The notes: generated by a model not told the origin, from the sequence alone. A stretch of DNA of 64,000 bases from Gallaecimonas pentaromativorans (GCF_003751625.1 NZ_RJUL01000001.1:536244-600243), one strand, 5' to 3'. Counted from the stretch's first letter, positions 54,529-63,514 are shown. Numbers and translations: made by a program.

Positions 54529-56029
54529 GCTCGGCTTCCTGTTCAGGCTGCATCTGGGTCAGGCTGGGGCTGTCTTTGTCAGCCAGCAAACCGCCGCCCA
54601 AGGCTACCTGCAGACCGGCGTGGGCCGCCAGCCGCGCCGCCACCAACTGCTCGACCACCAGCTTTTGGGTAAAGAGGTTTTGCTCGGTGCTGAGTACGTC
54701 CAGATAATCGCTAAGGCCGCCTTCGTAAGCCTTTAAGGTCAGGTCGTAACTTTGCTGGGCCAGGGCCACCGCCTTGGCCGCCAGAGATTGCTGCTTATCC
54801 AAAGAGCGCAGGCGAATAAGCTGGTTGGAGATCCCCTCCAGTGCGCCCAGCAGGGTCTGGCGATAATGAGCCACGGCGCCGTCGTAATCGGCGCTGTAGG
54901 CGGCCAGGGTATCGCGGCGGGTGTCGCCATCGAGAATGGGCAGTGACAACACCGGCCCGGCCGAATAGGTGAACTTGTCGCGGCTCAGCACATCCAGCAT
55001 GTTGCCACTCACCGCCGATAGCACCACAGAAGCCGCCAGGTTGATGTTGGGGTAGAAATCGGCGCGGGCCGCATCGATATCGCGGGCATAAGAGGCCACC
55101 TGCCAGCGGCTGGCCACCACATCGGGCCTGTGGCCCACCAGCGCCAGCGGCACTACATCGGGAATGGCCGGGGCCTGGCTGAGGTTAAGGCTTGGCCGTT
55201 GCAGGCTGGCGCCGGCAGCTGGCGATTGGCCTGCCAACACCGCTATCTGGTTGCGGCTCAGTTGCAGCTGCTCGTCGAGATCTTCCATTTCCCGCTCCAT
55301 GGCGGGAATGGGGGCCTGTGCCTGGGTTACATCCAACTCGGTACCCAGGCCGCCGTCATAGCGCTTTTGCACCAGGGCCAGGATATGTTGCTGTTGGGCC
55401 AGCAGCGCCGTTTTTACATCGTACTCGGCATACAGCAGGGAAAAGCGGATATAGGCCCGCACCAACTGCCCGGCCAGGGCCAACTGCACCGCCTGGCCTT
55501 CGGCTACCGACACCTGGGCCCGGTTCAAAGCCGCCTCGGAGCGGTTTTTCTCCCGGCCCCAAAAATCCAGTACATAGGAAAAGCCAAGACCAACACTGTT
55601 GTCCCAGGTGTTGGCGCCATAGAGGGTGCCTGGGCCGTAGAAATCGTCTTTTGCCCATTTATGGCGCTTGATGCTGGCATCGACACCCAACTTGGGGGAT
55701 TCGTCACCGGCAGTGAGGCCAGCCACAGCCATGGCACCACGAATACGGGCCTCGGCCTGGGCCAGGCTGGGGCTGTCGGCCATGGCTTTAGCCAGCCAGG
55801 CATTGAGCTGGGGATCGCCAAAAGCCTGCCACCAGTCCTGGCGCGGCCAGGCGGCATCTTTGCGGGCTGCTTTAACCGCATCATCAAACACCAAAGCCTG
55901 GGCGGCCTTGGCATCGGCTTTGGGTCTCAGTCCTTCGGAGCTGATACAGCCTGCTATTGTTACGGACAAAGCAAAAACACCGCTAAGGCAAAGCCCACGG
56001 CGTAGAAAAAAAAGATCCACCAGAGACAT
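54518..56029 (-). CDS. NodT-family outer-membrane efflux lipoprotein
   Basis: The 503-residue protein is a TolC-like channel lipoprotein: signal with lipobox IAGC (Cys28), then two outer-membrane-efflux repeats (about 60-270 and 275-480). Motifs include WWQAFGDPQLNAWLAKAM, QAEARIRGAMAVAG and PDVVASRWQVASYARDIDAARADFYPNINLAAS. It supplies a dedicated outer-membrane channel for the AaeAB-like pump. It is the first gene of the operon; the 141 bases upstream likely hold the promoter. Confidence 0.93.
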   Translation of the reverse strand: MSLVDLFFLRRGLCLSGVFALSVTIAGCISSEGLRPKADAKAAQALVFDDAVKAARKDAAWPRQDWWQAFGDPQLNAWLAKAMADSPSLAQAEARIRGAMAVAGLTAGDESPKLGVDASIKRHKWAKDDFYGPGTLYGANTWDNSVGLGFSYVLDFWGREKNRSEAALNRAQVSVAEGQAVQLALAGQLVRAYIRFSLLYAEYDVKTALLAQQQHILALVQKRYDGGLGTELDVTQAQAPIPAMEREMEDLDEQLQLSRNQIAVLAGQSPAAGASLQRPSLNLSQAPAIPDVVPLALVGHRPDVVASRWQVASYARDIDAARADFYPNINLAASVVLSAVSGNMLDVLSRDKFTYSAGPVLSLPILDGDTRRDTLAAYSADYDGAVAHYRQTLLGALEGISNQLIRLRSLDKQQSLAAKAVALAQQSYDLTLKAYEGGLSDYLDVLSTEQNLFTQKLVVEQLVAARLAAHAGLQVALGGGLLADKDSPSLTQMQPEQEAEHGH

Positions 56030-56170
56030 TCCCAGAGTTGGAAAACAAAAATGGGGAAAGCGATAACGGCGCCCAATCTACCGATCGTGGTGAAAGACCG
56101 AAAGAGAAGCGCCAGACAAGGAACTGTTACGTTTAGAGAAGTAATGCCGACTTGACGCCCTATCGCCTGC
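56030..56170 (-). promoter_or_regulatory. Upstream region of the NodT efflux operon
   Basis: This 141-base gap separates the nodT start from the end of the next LysR gene. On the minus strand there is TTACTT...TTGTCT-like material but no clear sigma-70 pair. A short hydrophobic reading frame (55960-56208, minus) overlaps the nodT start; it is considered a shadow of the NodT signal. Confidence 0.35.
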
Positions 56171-57061
56171 TCAAGCGCCCAGTGCCTCGACCAAGGCGTC
56201 AATCGCAAAGCGAGTCTTCAACGGCACATGCGGATTTTGCGGCCAGACCAAACTGCACTCCAGCATCTTGCGCTGCTCGGGCAGCACTTCCACCAATTCG
56301 CCCTGTTGTAGCCGAGGCGCCACCAGCCATAACGGCAAAAAGGCCAAGCCCAGACCGGCAACGGCCGCATCGACCAGAGCGTCGAGATTGTCGACCTGGA
56401 ATCGGCTATGGGTTTGCGGCAAGCGAAAGCCAGGCCTGCTCACATAATTGGCCCAGGGGCCGGAGCGGCGGCTGGCGCTGTATTCCAGGGTTTGATGGCC
56501 GCTCAGTTGCTCAAGGGTCTGGGGCTGACCATAACGCTCCAGATAGGAAGGTGCCGCGCACACCACGATGGTCGAAGGGGCTAAGCGCCGGCAAACCAAG
56601 CCGGAGCTGTCATCAAGCGACCCCATCCGCACTGCCAAGTCAAAGCCGCTTTCAACCAAATCCAGAGATTGGTCAGTGAGGTGCATTTGTACCTGCAAAC
56701 CGGAGAATCGCTCTGCCAGCTGGGTTATCACTGGTGCGACAAAATGTCGCCCAAAAAGAACCGGCGCAGTGATTTTCAACAGGCCGCGCGGCTCATCCGG
56801 CCGACTGTCAAGATCGTTCAATCCGGCTTCCACCAGCGCCAGAGCCCGTCGGCAATTGGCGTAGAAGCGCCGCCCTTCCTCGGTTAAGGCAAAACTGCGG
56901 GTGGTGCGGTGAAAAAGGCGTACTGCCAGCCGCTCTTCCAGTTGGGCAATGATTTTTCCCACGGCGGCGCGGGTTAGGTGCAGCTGCTCACTGGCAGCGG
57001 CAAAACCGCCAGCATCGGCCACCGCCACAAAAGCCGAGATCCCGGCCAAAGGGTCTTTCAC
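56171..57061 (-). CDS. LysR-family regulator divergent from the MPH-like hydrolase
   Basis: The 296-residue protein has the LysR winged helix (LAGISAFVAVADAGGFAAASEQLHLTRAAVGKIIAQLEERL) and effector domain. A GTG at 57061 with GGAGG 5 bases upstream is preferred over an upstream GTG at 57076. It is divergent from the gene at 57255, the classic layout in which the LysR protein controls its neighbour. The inducer is unknown. Confidence 0.9.
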   Translation of the reverse strand: MKDPLAGISAFVAVADAGGFAAASEQLHLTRAAVGKIIAQLEERLAVRLFHRTTRSFALTEEGRRFYANCRRALALVEAGLNDLDSRPDEPRGLLKITAPVLFGRHFVAPVITQLAERFSGLQVQMHLTDQSLDLVESGFDLAVRMGSLDDSSGLVCRRLAPSTIVVCAAPSYLERYGQPQTLEQLSGHQTLEYSASRRSGPWANYVSRPGFRLPQTHSRFQVDNLDALVDAAVAGLGLAFLPLWLVAPRLQQGELVEVLPEQRKMLECSLVWPQNPHVPLKTRFAIDALVEALGA

Positions 57062-57254
57062 GTCCACCTCCACCACTTTGTATCGCTATCGTAAGCACAG
57101 TGTCGCCAAATACGGGCTAACGCTTCCCTGCGGTAGACACTAGTCTGATATGCATCACTCGGCCAGTGGCAGATGTTATGACTCAGAGGTACAGCGGCAA
57201 GCGCTGTTAAGGGTCAACCAGGGGTCGCCGTTGTCATCTCACAGAGGAAAAATC
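57062..57254. promoter_or_regulatory. Divergent promoter region between LysR and the MPH-like gene
   Basis: This 193-base non-coding region should contain the LysR operator. The block 57120-57165 is comparatively AT-rich (TAGACACTAGTCTGATATGC), with a partial palindrome around ACTAGT at 57140-57145, but no clear T-N11-A site can be defended by eye. A Shine-Dalgarno AGAGGAAA (57243-57250) precedes the plus-strand gene. Confidence 0.35.
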
Positions 57255-58256
57255 ATGTTTGGTTTTGTTCAATCCGTTCAACGACGCGCCGCACTGTTGC
57301 TGGCTGCTTTGTCTTTGGGCCTTGCCAGTGGGCAGGCAAGTGCCGCCGCGCCACTGCAAGGGAAACAGGTGCCCGGCTTTCATCGCTTGGCGGTGGGCGA
57401 CCTGGAAGTGACCGCCCTGTTTGACGGTTATAACGATCTGGGGCCGTCACTGCTGCACGGTATGCCCCTAGCCGAGATCCAGAAGATCCTGGCAGCCAAA
57501 CACAACACCGGGCCCGGCGTGCAAACCGCATTTAACGCTTTTTTGATCAACACCGGTAAACAGCTGGTATTAGTGGATACCGGGGCTGGCGCCTGCATCG
57601 GGCCAACCTCCGGCTGGCTGAGCAAAAGCATGGAAGCCGCAGGTTACCACCCGGCGCAGGTGGACGTGGTGTTGCTGACCCACATGCACCTTGACCATGT
57701 TTGTGGCCTGGTGGATGCCAAGGGCCAAGCTATATTCCCCAACGCCCAGGTATTTGCTGCCAAGGCTGAGGAAGATTACTGGCTGGCTCCGCAGCACCTT
57801 AAGGATGCACCTGAAGAAGCCAAACCCTACTTCGAAATTGCCGTCCATTCGGTGGCACCCTATAAGGCCAGCGGCCGCCTGCACAGCTTTACCACTGTGG
57901 CTCCGGTTGCCGGCGTTACCCTGGTTAACGAGGCAGGCCACACCCCAGGCAGCACCGGCTACCTGTTTAGCTCTAAAGGCCAAAGCATCCTTTTTGCAGG
58001 CGATATCATCCACATAGGCCCGGTTCAGTTTGACCACCCGGAGCTGTCCATCGCCTTTGACGCCAACCCCGAGCAAGCTATCGCCGCCCGTGAGAAGCTG
58101 TTTACCGAGTTGGCCAAATCCGGCACCTGGATGGCTGCCGCTCACCTGCCCTTCCCCGGTATTGGCCATATCGAGCAACAAGATGACCACTTTGTCTGGT
58201 TACCGCTGCCCTACGGCCCACTGCACCGGGCAGATAAAGTCCCCCTACTGCAATAA
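57255..58256 (+). CDS. Secreted MBL-fold hydrolase of the methyl parathion hydrolase type
   Basis: The 333-residue metallo-beta-lactamase-fold protein has a 30-residue signal peptide ending ASA and the motif THMHLDH (His143, His145, Asp147, His148), with further metal ligands His229 (EAGHTPGST), Asp250 (LFAGDII) and His297 (AAHLPFPGIGHI). The overall pattern, including the FHRLAVGDLEVTALFDG start and the AAHLPFPGIGHI end, recalls the methyl parathion hydrolase/lactonase branch of the family. The true substrate may be a lactone or organophosphate-like ester. The chosen ATG at 57255 follows AGAGGAAA; earlier in-frame codons have no signal peptide. Confidence 0.88.
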   Translation: MFGFVQSVQRRAALLLAALSLGLASGQASAAAPLQGKQVPGFHRLAVGDLEVTALFDGYNDLGPSLLHGMPLAEIQKILAAKHNTGPGVQTAFNAFLINTGKQLVLVDTGAGACIGPTSGWLSKSMEAAGYHPAQVDVVLLTHMHLDHVCGLVDAKGQAIFPNAQVFAAKAEEDYWLAPQHLKDAPEEAKPYFEIAVHSVAPYKASGRLHSFTTVAPVAGVTLVNEAGHTPGSTGYLFSSKGQSILFAGDIIHIGPVQFDHPELSIAFDANPEQAIAAREKLFTELAKSGTWMAAAHLPFPGIGHIEQQDDHFVWLPLPYGPLHRADKVPLLQ

Positions 58257-58263
58257 ACAAAAA

Positions 58264-58286
58264 GGCCGCCACTTGGCGGCCTTTTT
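58264..58286. terminator. Bidirectional terminator after the MPH-like gene
   Basis: The stem is GGCCGCC (58264-58270) and GGCGGCC (58275-58281), loop ACTT, with five T after. It ends the plus-strand hydrolase and lies just before the end of the convergent copD. Confidence 0.85.
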
Positions 58287-58297
58287 GTTGCACCCCA

Positions 58298-59182
58298 TCA
58301 GCCCGGCCCCGGCAGCAGGGCCAGATAAGCGGTAGCCGCCAGCAGGCTGAGCATCACCAACCCTTCGATGACGATGGAACGGGCCAGAGCGCTGGCGTCA
58401 GGAGACGCGGCCAGGGTGGGCACCAGCTTCCATTTATGGCGCGCCGCCAGCAGCAAAACGCCAATCACCAGCAGCAATTTAATGGCCATCATCTTGCCGT
58501 AGGGGCTGACCCCTAGCTCGGGCAACACGCCAATCAGGATCAAAGCGCTACAGCCGGTAATAAAGAGCACCACCAGCACCACGGCGGCATCGTCGCCAAA
58601 GCGGGCCATGATCGGGGCCGCCTCGCGGCCACCTAAGGTGCGGCTCAGATACCACAGCGGATAGAGCGCTCCAAGCCACCAGCCCACGGCCAGCAGATGC
58701 AGGCCTATCAGCACCTGCCCCACCCCGCCCATATCCAGGCTGTGGCCGTTTCGTGTGCCGCCAATGGCCATAAAAGTAGCCGCCAGAGCATAGCTAATGG
58801 GCAGCAGCGCCTTGCCCGCCAGTTGCCGGTAAAAACCGAGGCGAAGGCCAAGGGCTACCATCACGACAAGCGCCGCTGCCGCCAGCCGCCAACACAGGGC
58901 CGCCCCTTCCGGGCTCAGCCACAGTAGCGCCAGGGCGGTGGTATCGGTGATGCCACTGAGCCCCTTGCCGGAAAAGCTACCCACCAAGGATAAAAAATGC
59001 CCCAGCGCCATCAGCGCGCCGCCCACGCCACAAAAGAGGCCGTAACGCCCCAGGTGGCGGTGGATAGCCTCGCGCCCCGGCAGACGAAACAGCGCCATCA
59101 CCTGAATAAAGAGGGCGCCGATGGCACTGCACAAGGTGAGATAAATGCCCCACTTGGAGGCGACAATCAGCGCTGGCCACAT
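58298..59182 (-). CDS. copD: CopD-family copper/membrane protein
   Basis: The 294-residue integral membrane protein has about eight helices and conserved histidines (LMALGHFLSLVGSF, RNGHSLD, LIGLHLLAVGWWLGALYPLW), matching CopD, which pairs with periplasmic CopC in copper uptake or handling. No copC is adjacent. It lies downstream of the Mo-hydroxylase genes on the same strand but is separated by a terminator at 59251-59270. Confidence 0.85.
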   Translation of the reverse strand: MWPALIVASKWGIYLTLCSAIGALFIQVMALFRLPGREAIHRHLGRYGLFCGVGGALMALGHFLSLVGSFSGKGLSGITDTTALALLWLSPEGAALCWRLAAAALVVMVALGLRLGFYRQLAGKALLPISYALAATFMAIGGTRNGHSLDMGGVGQVLIGLHLLAVGWWLGALYPLWYLSRTLGGREAAPIMARFGDDAAVVLVVLFITGCSALILIGVLPELGVSPYGKMMAIKLLLVIGVLLLAARHKWKLVPTLAASPDASALARSIVIEGLVMLSLLAATAYLALLPGPG

Positions 59183-59245
59183 GGTTCGCTCCTGCTTGTT
59201 GTTCCGGCCCGCAGCATATTAACAACCAGGCCGTTATCCTCGCGA

Positions 59246-59273
59246 GAAAAAGCCGGGCCAAAGCCCGGCTTTT
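59246..59273 (-). terminator. Terminator of the Mo-hydroxylase operon
   Basis: The stem is AGCCGGGC (59251-59258) and GCCCGGCT (59263-59270), loop CAAA. Five A precede it on the plus strand, which give the minus-strand U-tract. It lies about 30 bases past the Mo-subunit stop and 64 bases before the copD start. Confidence 0.85.
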
Positions 59274-59298
59274 AATACGCCTTAACCCGCAGCTGGGC

Positions 59299-61557
59299 TC
59301 AGTAGAGACTGCCTTGCCAGCCCTCGCGGGCCATGGGCAGATGAAGCTGGCGTTTGGCAACGGCATGGGAGATGGCATTACCCAGCGCCGCCGCCATGGG
59401 GCCTTGTACTATCTCTGCCGCCCCCAGGAAGGGCTCGCCTGGCTGGTTGATGATGTGGACATCGACCTGCAACGGCATCTGCGGGAAGCGCAAGATGGGG
59501 TAACCACTCCAGTCAAAGCTGTGTACCCCTTGTTTGTCGTAGAGCACCTGCTCGTAAAGGCTCCAGCTGGAGGACTGCACTATGCCGCCCTGCACCTGGT
59601 TGATAAGGCCGTCAGGGCTCACCACCTGCCCAACATCCACCGCCGTGACCACCCGCACTATGCTGACCTCACCGGTTTGGCGCTGCACCTGCACCTCTAC
59701 CGCAATGGCACAATAACCCATGATGTTTTTGTAACGGGCAAAAGCAAAACCGTACCCCTGGCCGGGTTGGCTGACCTTACCCGGCCAGCCGAACTCGGCA
59801 GCCGCTTTGTTCACCACCGCCACTGACCTTGGGTCCGACAGGTGCTGCAAACGAAATGCTACCGGGTCAACCGAGGCTTTCTGTGCCAGCTCATCGATGG
59901 CGCTTTCAATGGAGAACACATTGATGTGCGCTCCCAGCGAGCGCATGGCCGAGGTACGAAACGGCATGGTGGTGACGAAGTTGAAATCCACCTTCAGCGA
60001 CGGAATGTCATACGCCGGCACCGAGTTACGGTCACCGTCCCCTTCCGGGCGGGGAATGGGCACCGGCGGCGCCGGCGCTATGGGGTGCTCGAGCAGCCAG
60101 GCCGGCAGCAGGCGGCCAGCGTTGACAATGCGCTCGTTGTGGGGCGTGCTCCACAGGGTATAACCCCAATCGGCAATTTTGCCGTTGCCGTCCAGGCTGG
60201 CCTTGAGCTCGGTCAGCATCGCTGAGCTGTAGGGCTCCCAGAGGTTTTCATCTTCGCGCATCCACTGCACCCGCACCGGCTGGCCGGGCAGTGCCATGGC
60301 AATGAGGGCGGCATCGGCGGCTACATCGTCGGCGCCGTTATGGCCGTAACAGCCGGCCCCTTCCTTGTGGATACAACGGATCTGCTTGGCTGGCAGCCCC
60401 ACCAGTTCGGCAAGGCCGGCGCGAAGGGGGAAAACCCCTTGGGTGTGGGTCCAGACCGTCAGCAGGCCGTCTTTAAACCAGGCCACGGCGCACGAAGGCC
60501 CGATGGAGCCGTGCATCAAATACTGGCGGGTCTGGCGGCCGCTGTAAGCCGGGCCGCTGCCGGCGGTGCCTGGCGTGCCTTTATCAGCAATGGGGTAGCG
60601 CTTTTGCGGCAGGGTTTGCAGCAGGTTGAAGATGGTTGTCGGCTCTGGCAGCGGGTTGCCCTCGCCCCATTGGCTGGCAAGATAACCGGCCTTCATGGCC
60701 GAAATGGCCTGCCATTCATCTTTCGCCACCACCGCCAGGTAGCTGCCGTTTTTAACCAGCTTAACGACCCCCGGCAGCTTTTCGATTGCCTCAACGTCAA
60801 TGGCCTTCAAGCGGCTGCCGCGCCGGGGCGGCCGGATCACCCTGGCGTGCAACATGCCCGGCAGGCGCATGTCTTGCACATAGGCCACGCCGCCCGAGAC
60901 CTTGGCGGGAATATCTACCCGCGGCAGGGAACGGCCAATTTCGGTGTAATCCTTGGGATCTTTGCTGGGGGTATGTTCGGTGGCTACCTGATGCAGGTCG
61001 ACCCCGGCCACCGCCTGGCCGTAGGTCATCTGCCGGCCGGTGTCATCCGAGATGGTGCCCTTGCCGGTACGCAGGCTGGCCAGCGGCGCCTTCCATAGTT
61101 TGGCGGCAGCCATCAGCAGCAATTGGCGTACCTGGGCGGCAGCGTTAAAGAGCGCGGTGCCGCTGTCAAAGATGGAGTGGCTGCCGGCGGTGTAGCCCTC
61201 GTTGGGGGTCAGGCCGGTATCTGCCGTAATAAAATCAATCTGTTGCGGCGGTACATCCAGGCGATCAGCGGCAATTTGCAGCAACGCAGTTTTGACCCCG
61301 GTACCCAGTTCCACCTTGCCGGTAAAAACGGTGATGTGGTTGTCTGGGTCGATGCGTACCCAGGCGTCCAGGTAGGGATTGGAGCGCAGGCTGCCGGGCA
61401 GGTTGGGGTCGAGGATGGCGGTGCCCAGGGTGTCCATTTCTTCGGAGCCGGCCATGGCCTTGAACGACAACGGCAGCAGGCTGAACGCCATGATCAGCGA
61501 GCCATTGGCCAAGAAGGCGCGGCGGCTCGGGTTGATGTTGTCTGGTGAGTGACTCAT
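59299..61557 (-). CDS. Xanthine-oxidase-family molybdopterin subunit, Tat-exported (IorB-like)
   Basis: The 752-residue protein has a twin-arginine signal (SRRAFLANG, Arg12-Arg13) followed by a hydrophobic segment. It contains the aldehyde oxidase-type Mo domain blocks (FTGKVELGTGVKTALLQIAADRL, GPSCAVAWF, YGHNGADDVAADAAL) and a C-terminal GAAEIVQGP with the likely catalytic Glu. With the 2Fe-2S and cytochrome c genes upstream it makes a periplasmic hydroxylase or aldehyde oxidase of the IorAB or nicotinate-dehydrogenase-like group. There is no FAD subunit. The ATG at 61557 shares a base with the upstream stop; the longer frame to 61731 is a shadow in the 2Fe-2S gene. Confidence 0.88.
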   Translation of the reverse strand: MSHSPDNINPSRRAFLANGSLIMAFSLLPLSFKAMAGSEEMDTLGTAILDPNLPGSLRSNPYLDAWVRIDPDNHITVFTGKVELGTGVKTALLQIAADRLDVPPQQIDFITADTGLTPNEGYTAGSHSIFDSGTALFNAAAQVRQLLLMAAAKLWKAPLASLRTGKGTISDDTGRQMTYGQAVAGVDLHQVATEHTPSKDPKDYTEIGRSLPRVDIPAKVSGGVAYVQDMRLPGMLHARVIRPPRRGSRLKAIDVEAIEKLPGVVKLVKNGSYLAVVAKDEWQAISAMKAGYLASQWGEGNPLPEPTTIFNLLQTLPQKRYPIADKGTPGTAGSGPAYSGRQTRQYLMHGSIGPSCAVAWFKDGLLTVWTHTQGVFPLRAGLAELVGLPAKQIRCIHKEGAGCYGHNGADDVAADAALIAMALPGQPVRVQWMREDENLWEPYSSAMLTELKASLDGNGKIADWGYTLWSTPHNERIVNAGRLLPAWLLEHPIAPAPPVPIPRPEGDGDRNSVPAYDIPSLKVDFNFVTTMPFRTSAMRSLGAHINVFSIESAIDELAQKASVDPVAFRLQHLSDPRSVAVVNKAAAEFGWPGKVSQPGQGYGFAFARYKNIMGYCAIAVEVQVQRQTGEVSIVRVVTAVDVGQVVSPDGLINQVQGGIVQSSSWSLYEQVLYDKQGVHSFDWSGYPILRFPQMPLQVDVHIINQPGEPFLGAAEIVQGPMAAALGNAISHAVAKRQLHLPMAREGWQGSLY

Positions 61558-62018
61558 CACAACTCTCCCTTGGCGATAACCGCTTTGATGGCAGCAAAGA
61601 TGCGCATATGGGTGCCGCAGCGGCAGAGGTTGGGGGCCATGTGCTCGCGGATCTGCTCGTCGCTGGGTTGGCGGTTGGTCTCCAGCAGCGCATGGGCCCG
61701 CATGATCATCCCGGCAATGCAGTAACCACATTGGGCCGCTTGTTTGTCGATAAAGGCTTGTTGCAGCGGCCCGGGGTGCTCGGCACTGCCCAGGCTTTCG
61801 ATGGTGCGTATTTTCCGCTCCCCCAGGGCGCCGGCTGGCGTTACACAGGAGAACACCGCCTTGCCGTCAACAATCACGGTGCAGGCGCCGCACTGGCCAC
61901 GGCCACAGCCGAATTTGGCGCCGTTAAGCTCCAGATGGTTACGCAGCGCATACAGCAGCGGCATGTCGGGGGGAATATCCAATTGGTGGGTACGGCCGTT
62001 CACCGTCAAAGTAACCAT
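61557..62018 (-). CDS. 2Fe-2S subunit of the molybdenum hydroxylase (IorA-like)
   Basis: The 153-residue protein has a plant-type 2Fe-2S site (Cys38, Cys43, Cys46, Cys58) and a second all-alpha 2Fe-2S site (Cys97, Cys100, Cys132, Cys134; QCGYC and LCRCG). It feeds electrons from the Mo centre to a cytochrome. The ATG at 62018 is 2 bases from the stop of the cytochrome c gene. It probably folds in the cytoplasm and is carried out with the Tat-exported subunit. Confidence 0.95.
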   Translation of the reverse strand: MVTLTVNGRTHQLDIPPDMPLLYALRNHLELNGAKFGCGRGQCGACTVIVDGKAVFSCVTPAGALGERKIRTIESLGSAEHPGPLQQAFIDKQAAQCGYCIAGMIMRAHALLETNRQPSDEQIREHMAPNLCRCGTHMRIFAAIKAVIAKGEL

Positions 62019-62020
62019 GG

Positions 62021-63310
62021 TTATTTCTCCTCCTGGCGGATCTGCGTCACGGTCTGGGAAAGGTTGCCCCAAGGCTGGGACGGGCAGTATTGGCCGCGCA
62101 GGTACTGGGCAATGGCGGCAATTTGCTGGTCGCTGAGGTTGTCGGCAAAAGGCGGCATGTAATGGCTAGGCGCGCCGACACTCATGGGGATCCCCTCCAA
62201 TACGGCTTTGACCAGGTTTCGGGGGGTGCCGGCCAGCAGCGCCGAGCTATGGCCCAGGTCGGGGCGGTCATCAAGGCGGCGCATGGTGGCGGCGTCGCCG
62301 TGGCAACCGGAGCAGGAACCGGCAAAGAGCGCCGCCCCTTGTTGCTCAATTTGGCTAAGTTGGCTGGCCGGTTGCAACGCGCCAAAGCTGGGGTTTTTGC
62401 AGGCCCCGGCCACAGGCTGCGCCTCGGCAAAGCTCAGCAGGTATGTGGCCATCGCCTCAACATCGGCCAGTGGCATGGTCGCCATGCCGTGGGTCACCGG
62501 TAGCATGGGGCCAGCGGCGGCGCCATGATTGGGGGCCACTTCGCCACGCAGGTAGGCAACCAGCTCGCCTTGGGTCCAGGGATTGATGGCGGTGCTAAGC
62601 CCAGCCAGGGGCGGCGCTGTCCAACCATCGATGATGCTGCCGGCAAAGTGATCGCTGCCGCCCTTTTCTGCACCAATGAAATTAAGCGGGGTATGGCAAG
62701 ACGAACAATGCCCGGGGCCTTCTACCAGATAACGGCCACGGTTCCACTGCGCCGATTGTCCGGGCTGGTCTTCCAGAGGGTCGCCATGGCGGAACAGCAG
62801 GTTCCAAAACGCCACCAGTGGCCGGAAGTTCATGGGGAACATCATCCGGTTGGGCGGCGGGGTCTGGCTGACCGGGTCCACGCTCATCAGGTAGGCATAG
62901 AGATCGCTAATGTCGTGATCCGACATTTTGCGGTAATGCACATAGGGAAAGGCGGGGTAAAGCAGGTGCCCGTCTCGGGCTACTCCGTCACGCATGGCCC
63001 GGCTAAAGGCCGCTTCGGACCATTGGCCAATACCGGTTTCACTGTCGGGAGTAATGTTGGTGGTGTAGAGGGTACCAAAGGGGGTTTTCAGCGGCAGGCT
63101 ACCAGCCAGGTATTTGCCACCCGGCGCGGTGTGGCAAACGGCGCAGTCGCCAGCCTCCAGCACCATTCGGCCACGGGCGACAGCGGCTTTATCGGCAGGC
63201 ATCGATGGCTTAACCGGCGCGATGGCGGGCTCCCACATCAGCCAGATGCAAAACAGCACGCCCAGCACCGCAACCCCGCCCAGCGTCTTGGCGACGGTTC
63301 TTGCTTTCAT
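62021..63310 (-). CDS. Triheme cytochrome c subunit
   Basis: The 429-residue protein has an N-terminal membrane helix or signal (about residues 8-28) and three heme sites: CAVCH (56-60), CSSCH (202-206) and CSGCH (333-337). The family partners IorAB-type Mo-hydroxylases and alcohol dehydrogenases, passing electrons to the respiratory chain. The ATG at 63310 is chosen because GAGGAAG lies 5 bases upstream; the GTG at 63316 overlaps that site. It is the first gene of the operon. Confidence 0.92.
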   Translation of the reverse strand: MKARTVAKTLGGVAVLGVLFCIWLMWEPAIAPVKPSMPADKAAVARGRMVLEAGDCAVCHTAPGGKYLAGSLPLKTPFGTLYTTNITPDSETGIGQWSEAAFSRAMRDGVARDGHLLYPAFPYVHYRKMSDHDISDLYAYLMSVDPVSQTPPPNRMMFPMNFRPLVAFWNLLFRHGDPLEDQPGQSAQWNRGRYLVEGPGHCSSCHTPLNFIGAEKGGSDHFAGSIIDGWTAPPLAGLSTAINPWTQGELVAYLRGEVAPNHGAAAGPMLPVTHGMATMPLADVEAMATYLLSFAEAQPVAGACKNPSFGALQPASQLSQIEQQGAALFAGSCSGCHGDAATMRRLDDRPDLGHSSALLAGTPRNLVKAVLEGIPMSVGAPSHYMPPFADNLSDQQIAAIAQYLRGQYCPSQPWGNLSQTVTQIRQEEK

Positions 63311-63514
63311 CGACACTTCCTCGCTTTGTTAACGCCCGGCCAACAGCACCTACCGGCCATCAGGCATAAGAATCAACAGCCTAAAAGAGGGAGTGGATGA
63401 TTACACTGGCACCTAGGTTGGCCCCTGAACACGCCTTGGTGTGAGCGGCCTATACCAAGGGATAGCTGCATACTAGCGTCGCGTCGTAGATACCTACCGC
63501 CTAAATAACTGACC
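63311..63514. other. Intergenic region upstream of the triheme cytochrome gene, next to the IS element
   Basis: This 204-base stretch holds the likely promoter of the Mo-hydroxylase operon on the minus strand and the end of the IS630 element. No open frame or clear hairpin is seen. The point where chromosomal sequence stops and IS sequence begins cannot be fixed from one end. Confidence 0.4.

Noticed and set aside
55960..56208. 82-codon hydrophobic frame overlapping the nodT start
   Set aside because: Out-of-frame reading of the NodT signal region; not similar to DUF1656 and no ribosome-binding site.
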